Positions 1-8,401 of a DNA stretch of 41,049 nucleotides are shown here, piece after piece. How positions within the stretch are numbered: position 1 is the first letter of the stretch; the number at the start of each line of letters is the position of its first letter. The translations under genes and the position numbers were made by a program. The DNA lies in NCBI GenBank assembly GCA_043801935.1, contig JAZDLO010000033.1, positions 1 through 41,049 of the forward strand. Direction: 5' to 3'. Below the pieces are notes generated by a model, which searched no databases, had not been told where the DNA came from, and was given only the letters and a program-made list of their open reading frames with translations. The DNA comes from JAZDLO01 sp043801935 (GTDB taxonomy: Bacteria > Actinomycetota > Thermoleophilia > RBG-16-64-13).

Positions 1-395
1 CCCCGGCGGGATTTGAGTTCAAGCCAGACCTGCACGCGTGGGCTCGCAGGAGGCGCCGGGGGACGCTCCGGCCGGCTGCTCGTACGGTGCGGATCGTGCT
101 CGTCTCCATACCAGCGGATCCGGACTTTGTCTTTGCCGAACTCCCCCGCCAGGGATCTCTCGTGCTGATCGAGATGCGGCGTGTCGAAATACAGGCTGTT
201 GATCTGTTCTGCCGGATACTGGTCGTCCCATCGGCAGGTCGTCCGTAATAGAGCAAGGGCCCAGCCTGCCTTGCTGGGGGCCACGAAGTACTTCTGCTCT
301 ACTCTTTCGCGCAAGGAGGGGCGCCCGCCGAAGGAGGCGGGAAGGTGCAGATTGGGCGGGGGAGTCAGCTCGGCTTCCTGCGGCACGGCGCTCAT
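1..395 (-). CDS. VTC-domain protein, N-terminal part (runs off left edge)
   Basis: Reading down the minus strand from an ATG at 395 gives 131 uninterrupted codons to the window edge, so the C-terminus is missing. After a proline-rich start the peptide contains EQKYFV, then INSLYFDTP, then KVRIRWYG, and ends with VWLELKSR. This is the order of motifs in the VTC domain: the E-KYFV opening strand, the LYFDT strand and the basic KxRxRxY and E-K strands that line the tunnel of yeast Vtc4 polyphosphate polymerase. The ATG overlaps the TGA of the CotH gene (ATGA, 392-395), so the two are very probably translationally coupled. CotH and VTC genes are often neighbours in bacteria. Basic and acidic tunnel residues are visible, but activity (polyphosphate synthesis or another nucleotidyl/phosphate transfer) is inferred. 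Confidence 0.8.
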   Translation of the reverse strand, partial: MSAVPQEAELTPPPNLHLPASFGGRPSLRERVEQKYFVAPSKAGWALALLRTTCRWDDQYPAEQINSLYFDTPHLDQHERSLAGEFGKDKVRIRWYGDEHDPHRTSSRPERPPAPPASPRVQVWLELKSRR

Positions 396-2107
396 CCTGC
401 TCCCGGCAAGCCGGCGGCGGGCGGCGCAGTCGGCGCCCCTTCCGGCAGCCCGGCGGGTGGCTGGCCCGGCGCCCCGTTGATCGGGCCGCCCATGCCTGGA
501 AGGCCCATCCCGATGCCCTTTCTACCGCCGTTGCCGCTTCCGTCACCTTTGCCGGCTACCCGTTCGCCACTCAACTGGGCGCTGATGGAAGCGGTGCGCT
601 CCGCGACAAAAGTGGTAAGACCGATAAAACTGCCACCCATAGTGCGTATGCTTCCCACATTCGAGGACACGTCCTCTGTCAGACCCTGTTCGAACGCATC
701 AAGCGAGAAGAACAGGTTGTCGTCCGCCTGTACATAGGGTCGGATAAGCGCCGCGATCTCGTTTATCCGCGCTGTCATCCTCTCCGGCGAGAATGGTCCC
801 TCAACGAGCTCCCTGAGGTAGCCGTGATATGTCTCCAGGTATTCCGGCTCAGAGAGCAGCTGCTCGACCAGCGGGTATTCGGCCACCGCGGCGGCCGTGG
901 GTTCATCGATAAAGAAGTTGAGGATCTGATCACGGCTCAGCCCGGAATCGAATCCCCCAAGCGACTCATTCAGGTCCCAGGGAATGATCCAGAACTTGCC
1001 GCCATCCTCGTATAGGTAGTAGTTGTGACCCATGCCGATGTAATTGTCCAGATGCACCAAGACAACCGAGACGGCAAGGAATCGGAGGATCTCGTCTACC
1101 TCGAGGATCTGCTCGAGATCTCGCGTGGACGTCTCGCTGGGTTCGGAGTTTAGGACCTCCAGTAACTCGAACAGCCTCGAGTAGTCGGGAGAGTTCTCGT
1201 TGGTCTTCAGTCCCACCGAGGTCAGATAGTCGGAGCCGCCCATGAATCCGGGACCCCCTATAAAGCCGCCCGCGGTCGGCGTCGTCTGGCCTTCCTCTGT
1301 GGTTCCGATTCTCCCCGGTATCCACCCCACGTCCCCAAGCCGAGAAATGATCTCTTCCAGGTCGCCCCCGCCGATGTTGAACGACTCCGTGGTAGAAGTT
1401 GACGCCGTCATACCCCCGGCCGTGGCGACATCCTTCTCGGTCCAATCCAGAGTGCCGGCCATGATCTCCGGCTTGTAGAGATTCCCGTTGCTCTCCGCGA
1501 AGTTCTCGGCCAGGAAGTTCGCATCGACCTGTTCCACCTGAGTGTAGACACCCAGGTGGGTATCGTTCACCCACAGATCCACGAAGCAGGCCCTTGGAGT
1601 GGGGATGCCCATCTCCGCCATGAGTTCGTAGCTGAGGAACTCTTTCATCAGGGTGGGGTCTTTGAATCCGTTGCTGTAGTTGAGCTTCTTGATGCCGTGA
1701 TAGCTGCGGGCCGAGTTGAAGAAGTTGAAGTCCACCTTGAGACCGACGCGGTTACTGCCGGCCGAAGCCACCTGTCGCAACGAGCTGTTGCCTTTGGCTC
1801 GGATGGCCACGTCTTGAAGCAACTCGTCGTCGATCCAGATGTCCGCTTGGTAGTACTCCTCGGCCAGCGCGTTCTTCTGAAGGGACTCCCAGTCTGCAGC
1901 TTCCATCAGGACGCGGACGGTCTGGACCCGATCATCGGGAAAGCGGCCATCGTAACGTCCGGCGTAGGCTTCGTCCGCCCCCCTGTCGGTCGCCCCGCCA
2001 AGGGCAGCAGGATCCGTCGACCCACACCCGGCACTGAGCGAAGCAGAGCCGACGATCGCGCACAGAGCCAGCGCCAACGCGAGCGTCCTGCCGCTGATCA
2101 CCCTCAT
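392..2107 (-). CDS. CotH-family (CotH kinase-like) lipoprotein
   Basis: 571 aa. Residues 1-28 form a lipoprotein signal with lipobox LSAGC (Cys28), so it should be anchored outside the membrane. CotH hallmarks are in order: RAKGNSS (about 103-109), the block KKLNYSNGF to DPTLMKEFLSYELMAEMG (140-167), LGVYTQVEQVD (185-195), DNYIGMGHNYYLYED (354-368) and IPWDLNESLGG (375-385). The Asp in PWDLN is the expected metal/ATP-binding residue of the atypical CotH protein-kinase fold. A Gly/Thr-rich insert (about 221-300) and a Gly-Pro-Met-rich C-terminal tail (about 525-571) are additions. The start is supported by GGAGGAA about 8 nt upstream. The gene is coupled to the VTC gene downstream. Bacillus CotH phosphorylates spore-coat proteins; a spore role here is not implied, since CotH is widespread in non-sporeformers. 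Confidence 0.9.
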   Translation of the reverse strand: MRVISGRTLALALALCAIVGSASLSAGCGSTDPAALGGATDRGADEAYAGRYDGRFPDDRVQTVRVLMEAADWESLQKNALAEEYYQADIWIDDELLQDVAIRAKGNSSLRQVASAGSNRVGLKVDFNFFNSARSYHGIKKLNYSNGFKDPTLMKEFLSYELMAEMGIPTPRACFVDLWVNDTHLGVYTQVEQVDANFLAENFAESNGNLYKPEIMAGTLDWTEKDVATAGGMTASTSTTESFNIGGGDLEEIISRLGDVGWIPGRIGTTEEGQTTPTAGGFIGGPGFMGGSDYLTSVGLKTNENSPDYSRLFELLEVLNSEPSETSTRDLEQILEVDEILRFLAVSVVLVHLDNYIGMGHNYYLYEDGGKFWIIPWDLNESLGGFDSGLSRDQILNFFIDEPTAAAVAEYPLVEQLLSEPEYLETYHGYLRELVEGPFSPERMTARINEIAALIRPYVQADDNLFFSLDAFEQGLTEDVSSNVGSIRTMGGSFIGLTTFVAERTASISAQLSGERVAGKGDGSGNGGRKGIGMGLPGMGGPINGAPGQPPAGLPEGAPTAPPAAGLPGAG

Positions 2108-2359
2108 AGACGGTTCCTCCAGCCCCTCGTGACGACAACGGCTGTTTGTATCGAAGGGAACCTCATCATAAAGATTGTTTCATAAGCCGGCAGTAAAGGA
2201 GGGTGCCCGCGAGCCTCGACCGGCAATCGGCAGGGCGACAGGCACCTTCCAGGCGGCGCGTCATGCGCGACCCGCCCCTCCCTCCTGCTACGATGGCCTT
2301 GCGCCCAACAGTACTCAGCGAGACGCACCGGAGCGGTCCGAGAGGGTCGAGGGAACACT
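2108..2359. promoter_or_regulatory. Divergent intergenic region, CotH / hyuA
   Basis: 252 bp between two divergent genes. It has one AT-richer patch at 2140-2185. On the minus strand TATGAT (plus positions 2165-2170) could be the -10 for the CotH-VTC unit. On the plus strand TTGTAT (2146-2151), 17 nt, TAAAGA (2169-2174) could be a weak promoter for the hyu operon with a long leader. Neither has two good hexamers, so both calls are tentative. No hairpin or RNA gene was recognised. Confidence 0.3.
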
Positions 2360-4528
2360 ATGACGTACAGGATCGGAGTGGATGTCGGCGGCACCTTCAC
2401 CGACCTCGTGGCGATGGACGGGGAGGGCAAGATCACAGTTGCCAAGGTATCCACGACTCCGGAGGACCAGTCGATAGGCGTCCGGCATGCCATCGAAAAG
2501 GCCGGCATCGACCTGAGCCAGGTCACCTTCTTCTCCCATGGCGCCACGGTGGGAGCCAACGCCGTCATCGAGAACAAAGGCGCGAAAGTCGCCGTCATCA
2601 CCACCAAGGGCTTCCGGGACATCCTCGAGCTGCGACGGGGCCAGCGGGTGATCGACGACCCCGACGACATGTACAACCTGCAGATGGACCTACCCCAGGA
2701 CTATGTGGGCGGCTACGACCCGCTGGTCAGGCGGCCTTTGCGGTTCGAAGTCCCGGAGAGGCTCGATTTCCGGGGAAACGTGCTGAAACCCCTCGACGAG
2801 GAGGCCGTGAAGCGGGTCGCCCGCGAGATCCGAGCGCTGGGTGCGGAAGCCGTCGTCATCTGCTACCTCTTCTCGTTCATGAATCCGGCCCACGAGTTGC
2901 GCACGGCCGAGATCATCCGGGAGATACTGCCCAACGTGCACCTGTCGATCTCCAGCGAGATCCTGCCGGTCATCCGCGAATACGAGCGGCTGAGCACGGC
3001 CACCGTGAACGCCTACGTCATGCCCATCATGCAGTCGTACCTGGCCACACTCCGCGACACCCTGACGGCCGGAGGCTTCAAGAAAGAGTTCTACCTGATG
3101 CAGTCGAGCGGGGGCATCATGTCGTCGGAGGTGGCCGCGCAAAGGCCTGTCTACACCATCGACTCCGGGCCGGCCGCCGGAGTCACCGCCGCCGCCCGGC
3201 TGGGGACGTCTCTTGGGCATCCCGACGTCATCTCGTTCGACATGGGCGGGACGACGGCCAAAGTGTGCGTGATCCGCGACGGGAGACCTGAGGTCACGAA
3301 CCGGTTCTGGGTGGGCGGCAGGTATTTCATCGGAGCGCCGGTCATGGACATGGTGGAGATCGGCGCGGGGGGTGGGAGCATCGTGTCTGTAGACAAGGCC
3401 GGCGCCGTCCATGTGGGACCGCGCAGCGCGGGTGCCGTGCCCGGGCCGGTCTGCTACCAGAAAGGGGGTAGCGAGCCTACCGTGACCGACGCCGACCTCG
3501 TTTTGGGATACATCAACTCGGAGTACTTCGTGGGCGGGGAGATGATCGTCGACATCGGCGCAGCCAAGGCGGCGGTCAAGGAGCAGGTGGCCGACCCCCT
3601 TGGGATGAGTGTGGCCGAAGCGGCCCATGGGATCTACCGGCTGATCAATGCCAACATGATCGGGGCCATGAGGGTGGTCACCATCCAGAGAGGCCACGAC
3701 CCTCGAGACTTCAGCCTGGTCGTCTCCGGCGGGACGGCCGCGGTGCACGCGATCCCGATGGCGCAAGAGTTACGCATCCCCCGGGTGATCTTCCCCTTGA
3801 TTCCGGGAGCCTTCTCTGCGGTGGGACTGATCACCGCCGATGCCAGGTACGACGTCCATCGCTCGTATGTCGCCCGCAGTTCCCAGGCCGACCCCCGACG
3901 CCTGCAGCGCATCTTCGCAGAGCTCTGGCGGGAGGCAACCGGCAAGATCGAGGAGCTCGGCTTCGATCGGGAGCAGATCGTCGTCCGTCACGAGATCGAC
4001 ATGCGGTACTTCGGCCAGGCGCACGAAGTGCCGGTCGAGATCCCGAAGGAGTTGGTGCGCGACATCGGCCAGCACGCAGACCGGGGGTCGATCGACAGGC
4101 TTGTGAAGCTCTTTCACGAGAAGCACCACCGCCTCTACGGACACGCCTCTCGGGAGGCGGACATCGAGTTCATCACCCTGACGGTCGCAGCCGTCGGCCC
4201 GATGGCCAGAGGGGCCATGCCGGAGATAGCGGGGGGCACCGCCGACGCCGTGGCTGCCTTCAAAGGGACCCGGGGGGTCTACTTCGACGAGGCCGGTGGG
4301 TACGTCGAGTGCCCCACGTACGAGCGCTCCCTCCTCGCGGCGAACAATCTGATCGCCGGTCCGGCGATCGTGGAGCAGATGGATACCACCATCGTAGTGC
4401 CTCCGGGCGAGACGGCGAAGGTCGACAGGCACGGGACGCTGATCGTGAACATTGCGGGGCGAGAGGGCGACGCGGCGCGGCGCGGCGTCGGAGCCAAACG
4501 GGACGTCGCCACCCTGAAGCAGGTATGA
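2360..4528 (+). CDS. hyuA: Hydantoinase/oxoprolinase family subunit A
   Basis: 722 aa, the usual size for the ATP-dependent HyuA family (N-methylhydantoinase A, 5-oxoprolinase N-half, acetone/acetophenone carboxylase and caprolactamase large subunits). The N-terminus has the ASKHA nucleotide-binding loop GVDVGGTFTDL (6-16); SHGATVGANAVIENKGAK (about 59-76) and DMGGTTAK (294-301) follow, as do IGAGGGS and a final C-terminal beta region. The family hydrolyses ATP to activate an amide or carbonyl. The start ATG has AGGGA 6-7 nt upstream. It is the first gene of an operon and its TGA overlaps the ATG of the B subunit by 4 nt. The substrate cannot be read from sequence; the neighbouring molybdenum hydroxylase makes a cyclic amide or imide more likely than glutathione-cycle 5-oxoproline. 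Confidence 0.93.
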   Translation: MTYRIGVDVGGTFTDLVAMDGEGKITVAKVSTTPEDQSIGVRHAIEKAGIDLSQVTFFSHGATVGANAVIENKGAKVAVITTKGFRDILELRRGQRVIDDPDDMYNLQMDLPQDYVGGYDPLVRRPLRFEVPERLDFRGNVLKPLDEEAVKRVAREIRALGAEAVVICYLFSFMNPAHELRTAEIIREILPNVHLSISSEILPVIREYERLSTATVNAYVMPIMQSYLATLRDTLTAGGFKKEFYLMQSSGGIMSSEVAAQRPVYTIDSGPAAGVTAAARLGTSLGHPDVISFDMGGTTAKVCVIRDGRPEVTNRFWVGGRYFIGAPVMDMVEIGAGGGSIVSVDKAGAVHVGPRSAGAVPGPVCYQKGGSEPTVTDADLVLGYINSEYFVGGEMIVDIGAAKAAVKEQVADPLGMSVAEAAHGIYRLINANMIGAMRVVTIQRGHDPRDFSLVVSGGTAAVHAIPMAQELRIPRVIFPLIPGAFSAVGLITADARYDVHRSYVARSSQADPRRLQRIFAELWREATGKIEELGFDREQIVVRHEIDMRYFGQAHEVPVEIPKELVRDIGQHADRGSIDRLVKLFHEKHHRLYGHASREADIEFITLTVAAVGPMARGAMPEIAGGTADAVAAFKGTRGVYFDEAGGYVECPTYERSLLAANNLIAGPAIVEQMDTTIVVPPGETAKVDRHGTLIVNIAGREGDAARRGVGAKRDVATLKQV

Positions 4529-6381
4529 CGATGGCAGGGGACCCTGGTCGCTATGATGCATTCACCCTGGGAGTGCTGCGCAGCCTGATGGAGTCCATCC
4601 CGTCGGAGATGGCCGAAGTGCTCAAGAGGACCTCCTACCACCCCATCTTCAACGAGGTGCTCGACTTCTCCACCGCTCTCCTCGATGCCGAGGGCCGGCT
4701 CATCGCCTCGTCGATGGGCGTCACCGTCCATCTGGGCGCGCTGGAACTCAGCGCCAAGGCCATCATCGACCGGTTCGGCAGGGAGGACCTGAAGACGGGC
4801 GATGTGATGATCCACAACAACCCGTTCCCGGGCGGCACCCATCTACCCGACGTGGATGTGCTGGCTCCCGTCTACCACGACGGCGAACTGGTCGCCTACT
4901 CCGTGGCCCGGGGACACCACGGCGATATCGGCGGCATGCATCCGGGCAGCTTCGCCGGCGACACCACCAGCATATTCCAGGAAGGAGTAAGGCTGCCGCC
5001 GATCAAGCTCTACGACCGAGGCATCCTGAACGAGGGGGTCAAAGACCTCTTCCTGGCCAATGTCCGGGTGCCCCTTTTCAGTTGGGGAGATCTTCAGGCG
5101 CAAGTGGCCGGGTGTTCACTGGGCGAAAAACGGATCCAAGAGCTGTTCGAGAAGTACGGCGCCGAAGCTATGAAGGAGGCCATGGACTGGGCCATGGACC
5201 TCTCGGAACAGCTGATGCGCGCTGAGATCGAGCGGATTCCCGACGGCACCTACACTTTCGAGGACTACCTGGACAACGACGGCATCGATAAGGACCGGCC
5301 GGTGAAGATCCATGTGAGGCTGACCATAGAAGGCGGTGACATAACCGCCGACTTCAGCGGCTCGGACGCGCAGGTGAAAGGACCGGCGAACTGCGTCCTC
5401 GGCGTTGTGCATTCGGCCACCTACTGCGCCCTTTTCAACGTTACCGATCCCACCATCCCCAAGAACCACGGGTGCTACCGGCCGGTGACGATCATCGCTC
5501 CCGAGGGCCGGGTGGTGAACGCCAGGTTTCCGGCGCCGGTGGTGAGCGGCAATACCGAGACCTCTTTGCGGATAATCGACACGGTGAGCGGGGCGCTGGC
5601 TCGAGTGATCCCACAGAAGGTGATCGCCGCCGATTCGGGCACGGCCACCGCACACATCGCCGGCGGTTTCGATCCGCGGACGGGTGAGTACTACGCCTGG
5701 TACTTGGGCTCCGACCCATGCGCCTCGGGAGCGAGGGCCACCAAAGACGGCTTTCAGGCGTCCGGCGGGCCCCGGATCGGCGGTCACGTATCGCAGATCC
5801 CTATGGAGGTCTTCGAGACCAGGTATCCCTTCCTCGTCGAGGAGTACGCCTATGCCCCCGATTCGGGTGGGCCGGGGAAGTACCGAGGCGGCATGTCAAG
5901 TGTCACCATCATGCGTCCGGTCGACCATGAATGCGAGATCGGCGGGTGTAACGACCGGTGCGTCATCCCGCCCTACGGCATATTCGGCGGCATGCCGGGA
6001 TTGCACGGTGAGAACAAGATCATCCACCCCGACGGCAGCGAGACCTCCATCGACCGGGCCGGCGGCGAGATCGCCCGTGACGGCGACGTCCTCTACTTCA
6101 GAGCACCCGGAGGGGGCGGCTACGGCGATCCCCTCGACCGCGATCTGGACTATCTTCAGCACGACATGGACATCGGTCTGGTCTCCAAAGAAAGCGCCCG
6201 CCGGGACTACGGCGCCGTCGTGGACGAGCGCACGGGAGCGATAGATCACGTGGCCACTGAAGCCCGCCACGCCGAGCTGAAAGGGGAGTGGAAACGAGAC
6301 CAGATCTTCATCGACCAGAAGACCCGGCCGTTTGCGGGCAAGGCGTTCCGCATCGTGAGCCTCGATGAGCAAATACCGTGA
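4525..6381 (+). CDS. hyuB: Hydantoinase/oxoprolinase family subunit B
   Basis: 618 aa from the ATG at 4525, which overlaps the hyuA stop as ATGA; a second ATG lies at 4531. The open frame extends upstream, but the overlap and the family N-terminus (DAFTLGVLRSLMESIPSEM) fix the start. Conserved HyuB segments follow: SYHPIFNEVLDFSTALLD, GDVMIHNNPFPGGTHLPD (about 92-109), ARGHHGDIGGMHPGS (about 129-143), YPFLVEEYAYAPDSGGPGKYRGG and RAPGGGGYGDPLDRD near the C-terminus. This subunit pairs with HyuA; in acetone carboxylase the equivalent subunit binds metal, and the D-H-H motifs around NNPFPGGTH and GHHGDIGG are the likely metal/active-site region. The next gene starts 12 nt downstream with its own ribosome site. 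Confidence 0.93.
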   Translation: MTMAGDPGRYDAFTLGVLRSLMESIPSEMAEVLKRTSYHPIFNEVLDFSTALLDAEGRLIASSMGVTVHLGALELSAKAIIDRFGREDLKTGDVMIHNNPFPGGTHLPDVDVLAPVYHDGELVAYSVARGHHGDIGGMHPGSFAGDTTSIFQEGVRLPPIKLYDRGILNEGVKDLFLANVRVPLFSWGDLQAQVAGCSLGEKRIQELFEKYGAEAMKEAMDWAMDLSEQLMRAEIERIPDGTYTFEDYLDNDGIDKDRPVKIHVRLTIEGGDITADFSGSDAQVKGPANCVLGVVHSATYCALFNVTDPTIPKNHGCYRPVTIIAPEGRVVNARFPAPVVSGNTETSLRIIDTVSGALARVIPQKVIAADSGTATAHIAGGFDPRTGEYYAWYLGSDPCASGARATKDGFQASGGPRIGGHVSQIPMEVFETRYPFLVEEYAYAPDSGGPGKYRGGMSSVTIMRPVDHECEIGGCNDRCVIPPYGIFGGMPGLHGENKIIHPDGSETSIDRAGGEIARDGDVLYFRAPGGGGYGDPLDRDLDYLQHDMDIGLVSKESARRDYGAVVDERTGAIDHVATEARHAELKGEWKRDQIFIDQKTRPFAGKAFRIVSLDEQIP

Positions 6382-6393
6382 TAAGGAGCGAAA

Positions 6394-6804
6394 TTGAAGA
6401 AGAAGACATATCCCCTGCACTACGCCGGCCAGAAGATGAGGTTCGCTCGTTCGGTGGTGGTGGGCGACCTGGTCTTCCTCTCCGGCTCGAGCGGCCGCAC
6501 CATGGAGACCGGCGACGTCTCTTCCGACGGTGTAAGAGAGCAGATGATCGTCGCCTTGGATAAGATCAGCGCCGCCCTGGAGGAATGCGGCAGCTCCCTG
6601 GACCACATCGTCAAGACCGTGATCTACCTCAAGCATTTGGAGGACTACGAGCTCATGCGCGCGACCGAGCAGGAGTACTACCAGAAGTACGCCCCCGGCC
6701 TGATCGAGGAGCCTCCGGCCAGCACCTTCATGCAGCCGATGTCGCTCTCTCAGCCTAATATGCTGGTGGAGATCGACGTGGTGGCTTGTCTCAAGGACGA
6801 CTGA
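6394..6804 (+). CDS. RidA/YjgF/UK114-family protein lacking the catalytic Arg
   Basis: 136 aa starting with TTG; AAGGAG lies 5 nt upstream. The fold is Rid: GDLVFLSGSSG (24-34), a central amphipathic helix, IVKTVIYLKHLEDYELM (72-88) and a final LVEIDVVA strand (124-131). Archetypal RidA enzymes hydrolyse reactive enamines/imines using an Arg in a PARS motif near the C-terminus. Here the aligned stretch is EEPPASTFM (105-113), so that Arg is replaced by Ala109. By published subfamily rules this points to a Rid4-7 type without 2-iminopropionate deaminase activity. It sits between the hydantoinase subunits and the molybdenum hydroxylase, as Rid proteins do in pyrimidine and other N-heterocycle pathways, so a role on an intermediate of that route is inferred. 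Confidence 0.9.
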   Translation: MKKKTYPLHYAGQKMRFARSVVVGDLVFLSGSSGRTMETGDVSSDGVREQMIVALDKISAALEECGSSLDHIVKTVIYLKHLEDYELMRATEQEYYQKYAPGLIEEPPASTFMQPMSLSQPNMLVEIDVVACLKDD

Positions 6805-6811
6805 GGAGCGC

Positions 6812-6841
6812 ATGACCACCCCCTGTTCAAGGGGGGCGTAA
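6812..6841 (+). CDS. Possible 9-codon leader ORF over a hairpin
   Basis: ATG to TAA encodes nine residues (MTTPCSRGA). GAGGAG at 6803-6808 is 3 nt upstream, which is close for a ribosome site. The ORF contains an inverted repeat, CCCCCT (6819-6824), a five-base loop and AGGGGG (6830-6835). It lies between the Rid gene and the FAD subunit gene, so it could couple or attenuate translation of the downstream hydroxylase genes. Equally it may be chance; there is no amino-acid bias pointing to a classical attenuator. Confidence 0.2.
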   Translation: MTTPCSRGA

Positions 6842-6899
6842 CCGCAGCATTCGCGCTATGCTGTTCGCGTCTCCCGTCTCTGCGACCGAAGGCGACAGG

Positions 6900-7796
6900 A
6901 TGCATCGTACCTTGAGACCATTCGAGCTGCTGGAGCCCGAAAGCCTGGACGAAGCCGTCCGCGCCCTTGCTTCCGCCGGAACGGGAGCGAAGATCCTTGC
7001 TGGAGGCCTGGACCTGCTGGCCAAGATGGCCCGTTGGGAGGTCGAACCATCCTGGCTGGTCAGCCTGGGGCGCATACCGGGGTTGGACTTCCTGGAGAGC
7101 CCCGTCGGCGGCCACCTCAGTATCGGGCCGATGACCACCTTGCGGTTGGTGGAGCTTTCCTCTCTGGTTCGGAGTAGTTGGCCGCTTCTCCACGACGCCG
7201 TCAGGCAGATAGCGTCGGTACAGGTCAAGATCATGGGCACGCTGGTAGGCAACCTGTGTGTGGCCACGCCCGCTTCAGACGTCGCGCCTGTGCTTTGCGC
7301 CCTCGGCGCCGTCGTGCACCTTGTCGGCCCCGGCGAAACTCAGACGGTCGCGATCGAGGACTTCTTCATCCCAGACTGTTGCAGCATCCTGGCGCCCGAT
7401 CAGATCGTCGCCGAGATAACCGTCCCGCCCCTACGACCCGGCACCGGAGCTGCCTTCAAGAAGCTCGCCCACACCAAGGCCTGTATCGCCAAGGTGAACG
7501 TAGCCGCGCTGGTGGAGCGAGACGGAGACGTCTGCCGGCAGGCGCGGATAGCCCTGGGCGCCGTCGCGCCCACCGTCGTGCGGGCGCGAGAGGCGGAGGA
7601 TCTTCTCAGGGCCAGCGCGGTGACTCCCTATCTTCTCGCCGACGCGGCGGTCTTGGCTACCGGGGCAGCCAGGCCCATCAGCGACCTGCGCTCTTCTGCC
7701 GGGTATCGCCGGAGCATGGTGGAGGTACTCACCCGGCGGGCACTTACCGAGGCTTGGGATAGAGCCGGGACTTCCATGGGAGCTGACGGACCATGA
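6900..7796 (+). CDS. Molybdenum hydroxylase FAD-binding medium subunit (CoxM-like)
   Basis: 298 aa from ATG 6900, with AAGG about 8 nt upstream; an in-frame ATG at 6858 has no ribosome site and adds residues not typical of the family. FAD-binding motifs are AKILAGGLDLLAKM (about 31-44; family form AGGTDLL) and MGTLVGNLCVATPASD (about 113-128; family form TIGGNxxxxSPxxD). The CO-dehydrogenase flavoprotein C-terminal domain follows (about 185-285). This subunit takes electrons from the 2Fe2S subunit and passes them to an acceptor. Its TGA overlaps the next ATG (7793-7796). The substrate is set by the large subunit, so coxM would be misleading as a symbol. Confidence 0.9.
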   Translation: MHRTLRPFELLEPESLDEAVRALASAGTGAKILAGGLDLLAKMARWEVEPSWLVSLGRIPGLDFLESPVGGHLSIGPMTTLRLVELSSLVRSSWPLLHDAVRQIASVQVKIMGTLVGNLCVATPASDVAPVLCALGAVVHLVGPGETQTVAIEDFFIPDCCSILAPDQIVAEITVPPLRPGTGAAFKKLAHTKACIAKVNVAALVERDGDVCRQARIALGAVAPTVVRAREAEDLLRASAVTPYLLADAAVLATGAARPISDLRSSAGYRRSMVEVLTRRALTEAWDRAGTSMGADGP

Positions 7797-8401
7797 AAAG
7801 AGACGTGGCCACTTTCATCGTCAATGGGAGGGCCTACGAAGAGCTGGTCCCCGCCCACATGACCTTGCTCGAGTTGCTCCGCGACCGTTTGGGGCTCACC
7901 GGCACCAAGCGGGGCTGCTCGGCCAGCGGCAACTGCGGAGCCTGCACCGTGCTGGTCGACGGCAAGCCGACTCTCTCCTGCCTCACCCTCGCCTGGATGG
8001 TGCGCGACCGCCGGATCCTCACGGTCGAAGGGTTGAGCCGGCAGGGGAGGCTGCACCCGCTTCAGCAGGCCTTCCTCGACGTGGGTGCGGTCCAATGCGG
8101 GTTCTGCACCCCGGGGATGCTCCTCTCGGCCAAGGCTCTTCTCGACACCAACCTCGACCCCACTCGGCATGAGGTGGCCCAGGCCCTGGCCGGCAACCTC
8201 TGCCGCTGCACGGGCTACGTGAAGATCGTCGATGCGGTGCTGACGGCCGCCGCGGTCATCCGCTCCGAGGATGGCGCGCAGCGCGGCGCAGCCGCGGGAG
8301 AGGGCGCCGCGGGAGTGGGCGCCGCCGCCGGGCCCGGCGGCGCCGCAGGCGGCGCGGCACCGGAAGGCGCGGGACTCACCGGGGAGTGTGTCTCATGGTA
8401 G
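7793..8401 (+). CDS. Molybdenum hydroxylase 2Fe-2S small subunit (CoxS-like)
   Basis: 202 aa. An N-terminal plant-type [2Fe-2S] domain has Cys42, Cys48, Cys51 and Cys63; a C-terminal helical [2Fe-2S] domain has CGFC (102-105) and CRC (137-139). Spacing between the first two cysteines is five residues (GCSASGNCGAC) where most family members have four. The normal protein ends near residue 157; here about 45 extra residues, rich in Ala and Gly, follow and are encoded by GGCGCC-like repeats at about 8270-8370. It shuttles electrons from the Mo site to the FAD subunit. The ATG overlaps the previous stop and the stop overlaps the next start. Confidence 0.93.
   Translation: MKRDVATFIVNGRAYEELVPAHMTLLELLRDRLGLTGTKRGCSASGNCGACTVLVDGKPTLSCLTLAWMVRDRRILTVEGLSRQGRLHPLQQAFLDVGAVQCGFCTPGMLLSAKALLDTNLDPTRHEVAQALAGNLCRCTGYVKIVDAVLTAAAVIRSEDGAQRGAAAGEGAAGVGAAAGPGGAAGGAAPEGAGLTGECVSW

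Noticed and set aside
19..546. 175-codon minus-strand frame at the left edge
   Set aside because: The frame of the VTC gene overlaps it and matches a known fold; this one has no motif and skewed Arg/Pro/Ser composition.
392..2107. Spore-coat role for CotH
   Set aside because: CotH domains are common in non-sporulating bacteria, and no sporulation gene is in the window.
2690..3766. 358-codon frame antisense to hyuA
   Set aside because: No motif; hyuA reading is unambiguous.
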